From Phlebotomus papatasi (taxonomy: Eukaryota > Arthropoda > Insecta > Diptera > Psychodidae): a stretch of 64,000 nucleotides of DNA. This document shows positions 55,301-62,793 of the stretch, piece by piece. Position numbers and translations under genes: made by a program. Below the pieces are notes generated by a model that was given only the letters and a program-made list of their open reading frames with translations, was not told where the DNA came from and did no database searches. Numbering within the stretch: the stretch's first letter is position 1; every line of letters begins with the position of its first letter. Where the stretch lies: assembly GCF_024763615.1 (NCBI RefSeq), contig NC_077223.1:72788627-72852626 (forward strand), read 5' to 3'.

Positions 55301-58133
55301 CACACTGCTTTGTCCAACTTTCCAAACTGTCTCGCTTTAGGCAAATGACCCTATGACATTTTTGTAATTGCGGCAAAATTGATGCAAACATCCTGAAAAA
55401 ATCTATTCCTCAAGTTGCTCATCCAAATGGAAATATTGCTTGGAATATAAATAGTACTTTTTCATCTAACAATTATCCATGTATTAGTGAAAAATCAATG
55501 ATAGTTTTACCCCGCCGCGGAAGAGTGGCTACAATTGTCCCGAGGGCTGTTTCAGCTTATATAAATCTTATATAAAAAAGTAGATAATTATTATCTAAGT
55601 GAAAAATATCTCTTAATTAAATTTATTAAACCAGAAACGAGGTAAAACTATGAAATCTTGACTAAAAACTCAGAAAACCAAATGCTGGTCCAAAAGCTAT
55701 AACATCAAAATTACAATTTTATACCCATTTTATAAAAATGCTTCTAAATTATAGGATAACAGGATCAGAGTTATAAATATTTCTGACAATATGGGGATGT
55801 GTTCCTACTTTAATTAAAAAATACTTTGCTCAATGTACATTTTAGGAAAAACGAAAAAAAATCCACTGACTAATTCTACCCCTGGCTATAGGTACCCCGG
55901 TCTCCCCTACCTACAAGGGCGTACCCAGGATTTCAGTTAGCGGGGGAGGGGGGGGGGGGGCTAAGTCTCAAATTTTTTTTGCGCGGGGGGGGGGGGTACA
56001 TAATATTTATTTTGAAAAAAACATAAAAAATAAAATGAGATAAAAAGTATCTGTGTATCTATTATCTCAAAATCGCAAAAATGCAGTTACGACAAATGCT
56101 GATTTAACTGACGAATATTCTTAAATTGAAAACACTTAAGCATATACTTCAGTCGAGATACACTTCAGATACACTTTTTCCTAGAACAGAATTTTTGTAA
56201 AATTTGATTGTTGGCGCATTCGAAGGCTGACCGCTTTGTCTGATTTTATTATTCCTAAATTTTTTATTTTCAAAAGTCAAGTATTTTTGAAATTGCTCCA
56301 CGTCCATTAGTGGGCCGGTGTAATATATTTGAACATGTCCCTCCCAAGGTGCTGACAATGGATGAGACACCTAGACTGACACCAGGGTCAGAGACATTGG
56401 GTGGAAGTGAGGCTGAGACGCCACTTAAGAAGCAGTTCAAGTATCTCTCGAGCATAAGTCCCATAACGCCGAGTTTTGGGGTTCTGCCACTGAATAGTTC
56501 GACTGAGGGTGGTAGTCCAGGTTTGGTGGGGACGCCGGGTCAGACGTTAGTTGAGGTGAATGATCAGAAGGGGAGTGGTAAGAAGAAGGGTACGACGGGA
56601 CAGTGTGTGATTAATCGAAAGGAAGGTCCACTGCAGCAAACAAAGCCAATGCTCAATAATCAGACTGGTAATTATCCAAGTAGACCGCAACAGGCGCCCG
56701 GTGGTGGTATGACGGGTCAGAGTGTTCGGCGGAGTTCGAGATTGTTCAGTAGTAGTTATTCGGTGAAGGAGAACAGCAAAAGTAGTCAGAATATTAATAA
56801 ATTTGTCACACCGCGATCACCGTCGCGCAAAACGAAGACCCAGAGGATATCGATAATTAATGCGACGTTGGATGAGAGGAAGATGGGGGAGAAGGAGAAG
56901 GTGGAAACGGTAACGTCGGCTGAGAGTAAGGTGTTGCTCAATAATAGCATCAATGCAGCACAGAGTTTGCTGGCCATGAAGAGGCAGAGTGCTGAGGGGC
57001 TGCTGCAGTTACTGCGTGAACTGGGTCAGGGGTATTTGCAATTGAGTCAGTACAACACGAGGGAGGCCATTGAGCATTTTGGTAGTGTACCTACGCAACA
57101 TTATACGAGTAGTTGGGTGCAGAGTATGATAGCACTAGCGTGGCATGAACAGCGGGATTATGAGAAGGCTACGAAGATTTTTAAGGAGATTCATGAGAGG
57201 GAGCCACATAGGTTGCATCTGATGGAGGTTTATAGTACGGCTCTGTGGGCATTGCAGAGGGAGGTGTCACTGTCGGCACTGGCACAGGATCTAATGGGAC
57301 AGGATAAGAATAGTCCGATTCCGTGGTGTGTAGCGGGAAATTGTTTTTCGTTGCATAAGGAACATGAGATTGCCATAAAGTTCTTTGAGAGAGCGGTGCA
57401 GGTTGATCCGGAATTTGTTTATTCGTATACATTGCTGGGACATGAATTTGTCATAACGGAAGAATTGGAGAAGGCTATGTCGTCATTTAGGACGGCAATT
57501 GTGAAGAATCATCGACACTACAATGCGTGGTTTGGTATTGGGACAATCTATTCGAAGCAGGAGAGGCATGGTTTAGCGGAAATTCACTATCAGAATGCGT
57601 TAAAGATTAATCCTAGAAATTCAGTTATAATGGTACATATTGGTGTAGCTCAGAGTTTTCTCAATCACAATGATCGAGCTATGCAGACATTCAATTTGGC
57701 CATGAAGCTGGATGCCAAAGATCCACTGTGTAAATTCCATCGGGCTACCATGTTTTTCAAGATGGGCAAATACGAGGAGGCTCTCAGGGAATTGGAGCAG
57801 TTGAAGGAGCTTGTGCCCAAGGAAAGTGTCGTGTACTATTTAATTGGGAAGATTCACAAGAAATTGGGCAATGGAGATCTGGCTCTTATGCATTTCAGTT
57901 GGGCTACAGATCTCGATCCCAAAGGTGCCAATAATCAAGTTCGTGAAACCTTCGATACGACGAGTAGTGTTGTTGAAGGTGCAACAACAACACCCAGTGT
58001 CAATCCATCAGGAAGTGCTCTGGAATCGAATCCCAATGATCAGGAACCGGCATCTGAGCGCAGTGATGATTCCACACAAGTGCGCACAGATGAACCGGAA
58101 TACAGTAATCCATACGATAGTGAGGGTTACTGA
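46368..58133 (+). CDS. Cdc27: Cell division cycle protein 27 / APC subunit 3, complete multi-exon gene
   Basis: Cdc27 (APC3) is a TPR subunit of the anaphase-promoting complex, the nuclear E3 ubiquitin ligase that drives exit from mitosis. Its TPR superhelix binds the IR tails of the coactivators Cdc20 and Cdh1 and of APC10. Exons: 46368-46391, 46619-46694, 46759-46906, 51566-51992, 56349-58133; all phases agree, giving 819 residues (human about 824). Visible parts are the N-terminal TPR dimerisation region (IIQEPIQAAIW, FLLATCYYRSGQVHQAF), a low-complexity linker with SPITPSFGVLPL and RRSSRLF (about residues 262-360), a TPR array at about residues 440-757 (CVAGNCFSLHKEHEIAIKFF, YTLLGHEFVITEELEKA, HYNAWFGIGTIYSKQ), and an acidic Ser/Thr-rich tail. 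Introns are 227, 64, 4,659 and 4,356 bp; the long ones are full of MITEs. Homology is from recalled family sequence. Confidence 0.96.
46619..46694 (+). CDS. Cdc27: Cdc27 exon 2
   Basis: Acceptor GTCTTTTCAG|GCAGCC, donor TCAGAAG|GTAAGTG. The exon encodes AAIWHCLNHYAFRDATFLAE, the first TPR helices. Confidence 0.93.
46759..46906 (+). CDS. Cdc27: Cdc27 exon 3
   Basis: Acceptor CAATTTCAG|TGGAAA after a 64 bp intron, donor CTAAATCA|GTAAGTATC. The exon encodes SIFLLATCYYRSGQVHQAF and SRFLLAKCAIEL. Confidence 0.94.
47311..47950. mobile_element. pogo/Tigger-like MITE, copy 3, interrupted
   Basis: Ends CAGTAGACTCTC...GAGTCTACTG with TA flanks. Homology to the copy at 28746 stops at about 47446 and resumes at about 47854. 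The gap is a second element with GGGTAAGTGTG ends. It lies in Cdc27 intron 3. Confidence 0.8.
47447..47853. mobile_element. AGGGTAAGTGTGCCAAA element, copy 2 (nested)
   Basis: Ends AGGGTAAGTGTGCCAAA and TTTGGTACACTTACACT. The body contains GGTGGCCTATTCCGGCCACC-like blocks and is the reverse complement of the copy at 15863. It is inserted in the pogo-like MITE at 47311. Confidence 0.75.
48476..48785. mobile_element. pogo/Tigger-like MITE (CAGTAGACTCTCGCTTATCC)
   Basis: A 310 bp element, ends CAGTAGACTCTCGCTTATCC and GGATAAGCGAGACTCTACTG, flanked by TA and TA. It lies in Cdc27 intron 3. Confidence 0.82.
49390..50110. repeat. Degenerate GTTTCTAGAAACG-type repeat field
   Basis: TTTCTAGAAAC and variants (TTTCTAGGAAGG, TTTTTAGAAAGG, TTTCTATAAACG) recur many times with CGTGTTTC and TTTTCAGAAACTTC words. 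A smaller patch is at 48215-48320. It lies in Cdc27 intron 3. Confidence 0.6.
50135..50275. mobile_element. piggyBac-like MITE with TTAA duplications
   Basis: A 141 bp element, ends CCCTTTAAAGACGA...TCGTCCTTAAAGGG, flanked by TTAA on both sides. GGGTCACCGGTGACCC near the left end is a 16 bp perfect palindrome. It lies in Cdc27 intron 3. Confidence 0.85.
50276..51565. other. Cdc27 intron 3, 3' part
   Basis: An (ATA)n run at about 50470-50490, then at 50515-50640 a loose inverted pair (AGCCGAGAGACGGCTTAG with AGTCGCCTCTCGTCTTAAGC) suggesting a small MITE. The rest is unrecognised AT-rich sequence. Confidence 0.35.
51566..51992 (+). CDS. Cdc27: Cdc27 exon 4
   Basis: Acceptor GAAATTTAG|GATTC; CA+G restores Gln. 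The exon encodes DDICKDFGEIACFALQLI and SLKLNPFLWHSFADLCDRG (N-terminal TPR). A CAGAGT hexamer run at about 51850-51873 gives a Gln-Ser repeat. The donor is CCCAAG|GTGAGTCG, phase 0. Confidence 0.93.
52112..52510. repeat. Inverted repeat with GTAGGATAGACATATG arms
   Basis: The left arm (52112-52212: GAAGAGTGTGAAAGAGTAGG, ATGTGAATTTTGACTTTATG) recurs inverted at 52401-52510. Related pieces are at 1838-1998 (also a palindrome) and 43588-43640. It lies just inside Cdc27 intron 4. Confidence 0.68.
53054..53761. mobile_element. Related MITE with CACTAAG ends and AACTCT/GAGTT repeats
   Basis: Ends CACTAAGAAGAAAAAC...TTTTTCTGAGTG resemble the CACTGAG family. The 708 bp body is filled with AACTCT and GAGTTATTTT steps, partly in tandem near 53490-53590. 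It lies in Cdc27 intron 4. No coding frame is seen. Confidence 0.6.
53804..54117. mobile_element. CGTCAGTTAAATCAGCATT repeat, copy 3
   Basis: Same 314 bp unit and orientation as the copy at 32209. It abuts the GGGTGAATTG element at 54120 directly. Confidence 0.72.
54120..55351. mobile_element. TA-TSD element carrying a broken pogo-type transposase
   Basis: Ends GGGTGAATTGTGG and (inverted) GGGTCATTTGCC, flanked by TA and TA, about 1.23 kb, in Cdc27 intron 4. On its minus strand lies a degraded transposase N-terminus (separate entry). The GGGTG start is shared with elements at 5933, 30235 and 37674. Confidence 0.68.
54500..54855 (-). pseudogene. Degraded pogo/Tigger-like transposase N-terminus (psq-type HTH)
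   Basis: The frame reads KYPLQQQLAADKKEISWKSC then KDFQIAKTTFFDRMDSKYRK, the two helices and recognition helix typical of the psq/CENP-B HTH of pogo-like transposases. After GLY/NTW the sense continues in another frame as IGASTELSEQVEKDLGGWGI, so there is a frameshift, and no DDE catalytic domain is visible. It is a pseudogene fragment; identity is judged by motif only. Confidence 0.6.
55935..56000. repeat. Two long G runs next to GGGCGTACCCAGGATTT
   Basis: Runs of about 12-14 G at 55946-55960 and 55983-55996, after AGGGCGTACCCAGGATTTC. Such a word next to poly-G is often an element end. Strong G-quadruplex potential on the plus strand. A comparable C run is at 25315-25328. Confidence 0.45.
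56349..58133 (+). CDS. Cdc27: Cdc27 exon 5 (linker, C-terminal TPR array, stop)
   Basis: Acceptor CTCCCAAG|GTGCTG, phase 0, with a poor pyrimidine tract. It encodes the linker from VLTMDETPRLTPGS and the whole C-terminal TPR array, ending NPYDSEGY and TGA. It is 595 codons with no internal intron. The frame is also open for 13 codons upstream of the acceptor, so the exact boundary rests on phase and similarity. Confidence 0.93.
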   Translation: MLTMDETPRLTPGSETLGGSEAETPLKKQFKYLSSISPITPSFGVLPLNSSTEGGSPGLVGTPGQTLVEVNDQKGSGKKKGTTGQCVINRKEGPLQQTKPMLNNQTGNYPSRPQQAPGGGMTGQSVRRSSRLFSSSYSVKENSKSSQNINKFVTPRSPSRKTKTQRISIINATLDERKMGEKEKVETVTSAESKVLLNNSINAAQSLLAMKRQSAEGLLQLLRELGQGYLQLSQYNTREAIEHFGSVPTQHYTSSWVQSMIALAWHEQRDYEKATKIFKEIHEREPHRLHLMEVYSTALWALQREVSLSALAQDLMGQDKNSPIPWCVAGNCFSLHKEHEIAIKFFERAVQVDPEFVYSYTLLGHEFVITEELEKAMSSFRTAIVKNHRHYNAWFGIGTIYSKQERHGLAEIHYQNALKINPRNSVIMVHIGVAQSFLNHNDRAMQTFNLAMKLDAKDPLCKFHRATMFFKMGKYEEALRELEQLKELVPKESVVYYLIGKIHKKLGNGDLALMHFSWATDLDPKGANNQVRETFDTTSSVVEGATTTPSVNPSGSALESNPNDQEPASERSDDSTQVRTDEPEYSNPYDSEGY

Positions 58134-58410
58134 TATGTGATATTGTGAGAAATTGTACAGACACAGGAGACGATTTGAATGGTGTGAAAAAAAAGAGAGA
58201 GACAGAGAGAGAGAATCAGGGTGCTGAACCCCCATCCCAAATAAAAAAAAAGCTTCCCGAGCTGTACTGATAAAAAAAAATACCCCGCAGGCTGGATCAC
58301 AACACCCACGTATATTTTTACTCGAAAACATAATGAATAGATCCTATTTATCGATATAGAAACTCAAACTCTTTTTTTTTGTAATTGTTTAGGAAAGAAT
58401 AAATTTTTGT
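58134..58410 (+). terminator. Cdc27 3' UTR and poly(A) signals
   Basis: AATAAA occurs at 58240-58245 and again at 58398-58403, 107 and 265 bases after the stop codon; either could set the mRNA end. A (GA)n run sits at about 58196-58213. Expected polyadenylation is 10-30 bases after one of these hexamers. Confidence 0.55.
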
Positions 58411-58713
58411 AGATTGCTTAAGTTACTTTCGTAATAATTTAGATGTTTATTTTATAAATTACAAGAATGAGTAGTGGCCTGCCAATAAAATGAATCATGC
58501 AAATTACAAAGTGTTTTACTTTTATTTTGAAAGGATTCACAAAGGAATTACTTAAGTTATCCGTCCTGGAAACGTCGTAGAGAATAAAATTGTGAAAATC
58601 AAGAGAGGCAGTGCTTCCCTTAAAAATTGCAAAAATTGTTTTTCTGATCAAAAAAATTCGAAAGAAAACATTTAAATTGCTACATGTGATAGAGTACATT
58701 TCGATTTTCAGAA

Positions 58714-58790
58714 AGAGTGATAGTGGAGCAGTAAGTTAGCAGAAGATGTCTCATCAAAATGGCCCGGGTTCGATTCTTGCCCTGAGCAAT
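58714..58790 (+). pseudogene. tRNA-like / tRNA-derived SINE head
   Basis: An A-box-like TAGTGGAGCAG at 58721-58731 and a B box GGTTCGATTCT at 58767-58777, spaced as in tRNA genes, with a CAT-centred middle (TCTCATCAAA) and a T-run terminator at 58792. The acceptor stems do not pair well, so it is a relic or SINE head, not a working tRNA. Confidence 0.45.
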
Positions 58791-59034
58791 ATTTTTTTAC
58801 TCCTTTTACATGCCAGTTATTCGTTTTTATCTTTTTATGGAATATTTTTGAAATTCTGGATAACACGGAATACCGGATAAACCAAATTTAGAGTTCGGGC
58901 AACTTCCTTGTATCTTGGTACAAAATAAATTTCGCTCCTTGGAAATTACAAGGGGCCAACTAATTTTTGGCCATTTTTCAGGAGACATCATGAAAGATTC
59001 AACTTTGTGTAAATAAGTACAGTAGGTGTCAAAA

Positions 59035-60781
59035 GTTTGTTGCCTCATGTATGATCGGGAAACCAGATGCAAAAAATGATAGAAAAAATTACTTTTTCGA
59101 ATTTTTCGTTTTGCAAATTAGTTGCCTGTAATCCGTAGATCTTATTTATATATTAAAAAAAAATAATTTTATTTCATATAAAAAATTATTGTTTTCCAAA
59201 AGTTGGTCATTTTTGAAAAATCAAAAGTTTGTTACCTCATTTAAAGAACTAATTTAAAATGATCAAAACATGCAACCAACTTAATGTAAACTGGTTACAT
59301 TTTGATTTTATGTCATTTGAAAGGCAAATGGTGGGTTTGTACGCTGTTAAAGTTGTCTATGGTAAATACATGTGTATAAAAGTTTTGATAAATAAAAAGA
59401 AATACAGTAGAGTTCCTCAAATTTGAACGACGGTTGAGTTCAAAATGTAAAATTTGAGGATATGTGAAGAAAGTTTTTCGTGGAGTTCCATTTTTCTTTG
59501 GTTTTTCCTCAATATTATCGTATTATATTAAGTTCCGCAACAAATTCCACTTATTTCACAATAAATTACATTGATATATTCTCTAAAGTTATTTTACTTA
59601 ATTTAGGAAAAGTGCATTTCACATGATTTCCGTTACATTTTTGAAAATATTGTTCAAATTTGAGGAGTGAGAAATGTCATCTATACCCCCCAAATGTTCA
59701 AATTTGAGGAACTCTACTGTAATCTATTTTTTGATAATTTATAATTTAGGTTAAAAATTGAAAATTACAAAAAGTTAAAAGGAGGGAAATTGTCCATATA
59801 TACTGCCGGAATGAATTTGCGTCGTTAATTGCCAAATTTTATAGAAAATCTCTACAAAATATACATAAAATCGCCAAAATATATTGTGATAAGGTACGAC
59901 AACATCTAAAAAACGTTACTGGCAGACCTAAGGTTTCGACTCAGAAGGTCGATAACAGCATTATAAGTATCACTGATAGGGACTCTATGATGTCTGCTTC
60001 AAAAATTCGCAGTCAGTTGGTTACTGAAAGGACGCAGGTCCCTACTGTTATAAAAATCAACTGAAAATGGTCAGAATATTTGGGAGACAAGCAATATTCC
60101 CAATATTCCATTGGTTAGCTAGTCTAATCTGGATAAATGGTGGTAGTTTTACTTGTTTAACATGTTTCAAGTAAATCTACATCCTTTTATTCAGATTGGT
60201 CTTGTTTACCAATGGAATATTGCGAGCCACCCAAACACTGAGCATTTTCTCTTGATTTTTATAACAGTAAGGATAAGGACCTGTGTTCCTTCAGCAACCA
60301 ACTGTCTTTCAATTTATGAAGCAGACATAATTGGGTCACTATCAGAGATACTTACAATGCTGTTATCACCCCTCTGAGTCGATACCCCAGGTCTTCCAGT
60401 AGCGTTTTTTCAGATGTACTCGTACATCATTAATATAATATTTGGATATTTTATGTATAATCTTTCGTGATTTTTCATAAAAGCTAGCAACTAACAAAGC
60501 AGATTCATTCCGACAGTATCCCTGGACGATTTCATACCCTTTAACTCATTTTAGCTTGCCATTTAAAACTAAATTATGAATTATCGAAAAACAGATTTCT
60601 AGTTATTTATCATTACTCTTATACACATGTATTTACCATAGATAACTTTAGGAATGTCCAAACCCATCATTTGCCTCTCAAATGACATAAACTCAAAATA
60701 TAGCCTGTTAATTTTAAGTTAGTTGCATGTTTTTGACCATTTTAAGTAACTTTTCAAATGAGGCAACAAACTTTTGACACC
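59035..60781. mobile_element. Tc1/mariner-like relic rearranged into a palindrome
   Basis: The ends are GGTGTCAAAAGTTTGTTGCC and its complement, flanked by TA and TA. A transposase-like fragment on the plus strand (about 59890-60060; VTGRPKVSTQKVDNSIISI, then SASKIRSQLV) has the GRP and helix-turn-helix look of Tc1 N-termini. A diverged copy of the same fragment lies inverted at about 60250-60410. Stops and frameshifts make both non-functional. A second TIR-like stretch inside the left end (59222) hints at an IR/DR structure. A pogo-like MITE sits at 59405. Confidence 0.7.
59405..59719. mobile_element. CAGTAGAGTTCCTC element, copy 2 (nested)
   Basis: Ends CAGTAGAGTTCCTCAAATTT...GAGGAACTCTACTG with TA flanks. 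It is inserted inside the palindromic Tc1-like relic at 59035-60781. Confidence 0.82.
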
Positions 60782-60881
60782 TAGGGTGAAATCATCACTT
60801 TTCGTCAGTGCCGCACTTCTCGCCACGTATATTGAAATCGCAATTTTTCACGATTTATGAAATAAATGAGCCGCAAAGTTA

Positions 60882-61027
60882 TGCCCAGAGCACAATAAGT
60901 TTTATTTGTAAACATGTTTTCAAAATTTTCTGTGAGAGTGAGCGAGATGACTAGATCTAGATTTCATTCACTCTCACTGAAATATCAAAAACATGTTTAC
61001 AAAATAAAAGTTATTGTGCGTTGGGCA
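60882..61027. mobile_element. PIF/Harbinger-like palindromic MITE, copy C
   Basis: Same family, flanked by TTA on both sides (60879-60881 and 61028-61030). It lies between Cdc27 and the NCOA5-like gene. Confidence 0.85.
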
Positions 61028-61271
61028 TTACTTGTATTTTTATTGCTGCTACATATAGAGTCGAAAAACACTATTTTTTTTTGTTTTGAATTTAAATATT
61101 TGAGCATTTTTAGAGGAATATTTTAAGCAAGTGCATCAAATTTAATATTTCTTACCAAATATAGTAAGTGCCATGAAACTTTTATCGAACAAAATTTAAT
61201 TTTTGAATAAATAATTTGCCTATTGAACACTTAATTACATTCGGCGAATACATAAAATTTGTTTTTAGTTA

Positions 61272-61609
61272 CAGTGTAGACTCTCTCAAATTCGGGCATA
61301 TGGGACCGAAATGTCAGCCGAATTAGACAGAAATTCGGGCGACAAACTTTTTTAAATGTAACGATTTTTTATTCATGTGCATATAGATATTGAGTTTACA
61401 CACTCATAACGTAAATTGCATGAAAATCCCTCAATAATGCAAAATCACATCAAATCTAAGACAAACCATGCCAAATTTGAGCATATTTTATTCATTTGAT
61501 AATCATAATCAAACTTGAAAAATGACAACAAACTTTTTTCAAATGTAACCGCTGCCCGAATTAAAAAGTAGCCCGATCTTAAAAGAGCCGAATTTGCGAG
61601 AGTCTACTG
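61272..61609. mobile_element. pogo/Tigger-like MITE, copy near the NCOA5-like gene
   Basis: Ends CAGTGTAGACTCTC...GAGAGTCTACTG with TA flanks. Internally it shares AATTCGGGC and CGGCTCTTTTAAGATCGGGC blocks with the copy at 24959. Confidence 0.75.
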
Positions 61610-61748
61610 TAATTTTTAGTCAGATTATTCAATGTAGAAGTGAATCTATGATAAAAAAAATAATTCCTACTTTTTAAAGAAATTAATAAGATTAATATTT
61701 GAAGTGAAAAAGATTGATTAATCGGAAACGAAAAAAAAATATTTTAAT

Positions 61749-61825
61749 TGGATTCGAACCCGTAACATCATGATGAGATCCTCCTCGGCCAGTCGATTGC
61801 ATCACTGCATCTTACATAGCCTAGT
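61749..61825 (-). pseudogene. tRNA-like relic with perfect B box
   Basis: On the minus strand GGTTCGAATCC (plus 61750-61760) is a perfect B box, preceded by GGATCTCATCATGATG with a CAT triplet at the anticodon position and a weak A-box area. It resembles the relic at 58714. Confidence 0.45.
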
Positions 61826-61859
61826 GAGATTTTGTTAATCATATTTTATTATTCAACTT

Positions 61860-62690
61860 ACTGTTTTTTTGATTAGAAATATTAGGAATTAGATGCAGGT
61901 ACGAGAACGAGTTTCGGCATAAAAGTAGTATACTTCAGTTGATACAAATATTCACTGTTACTGATCCAAACAGATCAGTAGAATAGTGCCGATCTGGATC
62001 GAAAAATCGGCACTAGTTTTCTAAGATCTGTTGATTTATTAAGTCGACACAATTTGGCCAGAAATCGGTACATCGGTTCATTAAAAAAATCGGCAAATAT
62101 GGGTGATATGGGCACAAAGATTGACAGATCGGCTCACGAGGTGAACTGAGTGACTGTTGCCCACCTCGTTAAAAAAAAAATTAAATTCGTTAAAAAAAAT
62201 ACTCTTAATTAATAAATGGAAGCAGCGTGCAGCACTAACATTGCGATGCGAAATCTCTTGGTTCAATACTTGATAGTATTGGGATATAGAGGAAAGTAAT
62301 CTCCCTTCGTATGTTCATGCCTTCGAACAATGTGAATTTTCTTTTAGTTTTCCTAAGAGACTTACACATTTCTATTAAATATTAGTTGGTTTATCATCAA
62401 TTGTTGATAAATCCGTGATAATTATGTGTAAATCTCTTACATAAAACAAAAGAAATTCACATTATTCAAAGGCATGAACGTTCGAAAGAAGAGAACTTTA
62501 TCCTAATTGTTGAAAATTAGAAAAATTTCCTTTTTCATTTTTTTTACTATCATTTGTTATTTAATCAAAAAAATCGAAGAAAAATACAGAGAAAGTATAG
62601 GGAAAATTATTGAGTTTAAAGAAAGGAGAATTTTTTGTGCGCCAACATATTATACCAGGGACTGTAAATCATCATAAAACGCATTTTTTA
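61860..62690. other. Intergenic, no gene seen
   Basis: Contains a palindromic stretch with arms TATGTTCATGCCTTCGAACA (62310) and TTCAAAGGCATGAACGTTCG (62465) around TCAATTGTTGATAA, about 180 bp and MITE-like. A weak third tRNA-like word (GGTTCAATACT at 62260) lies near it. Confidence 0.4.
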
Positions 62691-62694
62691 GCCT

Positions 62695-62793
62695 ATTCAA
62701 TTTATTTTATTGAGACAATACGACGAAATCATGGTAAAATGTGCGAGATGAAATTGCCAAGACGAGGACTTATTCACTATGCTCCAGTTGCCC
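62695..62793 (-). terminator. NCOA5-like 3' UTR with AATAAA
   Basis: On the minus strand two overlapping AATAAA-type hexamers lie about 90 bases after the stop (plus-strand TTTATTTTATT at about 62701-62711). This suits a short 3' UTR. Confidence 0.5.

Noticed and set aside
58714..58790. Functional tRNA gene
   Set aside because: A and B boxes are present but the acceptor and anticodon stems do not pair; called a relic.
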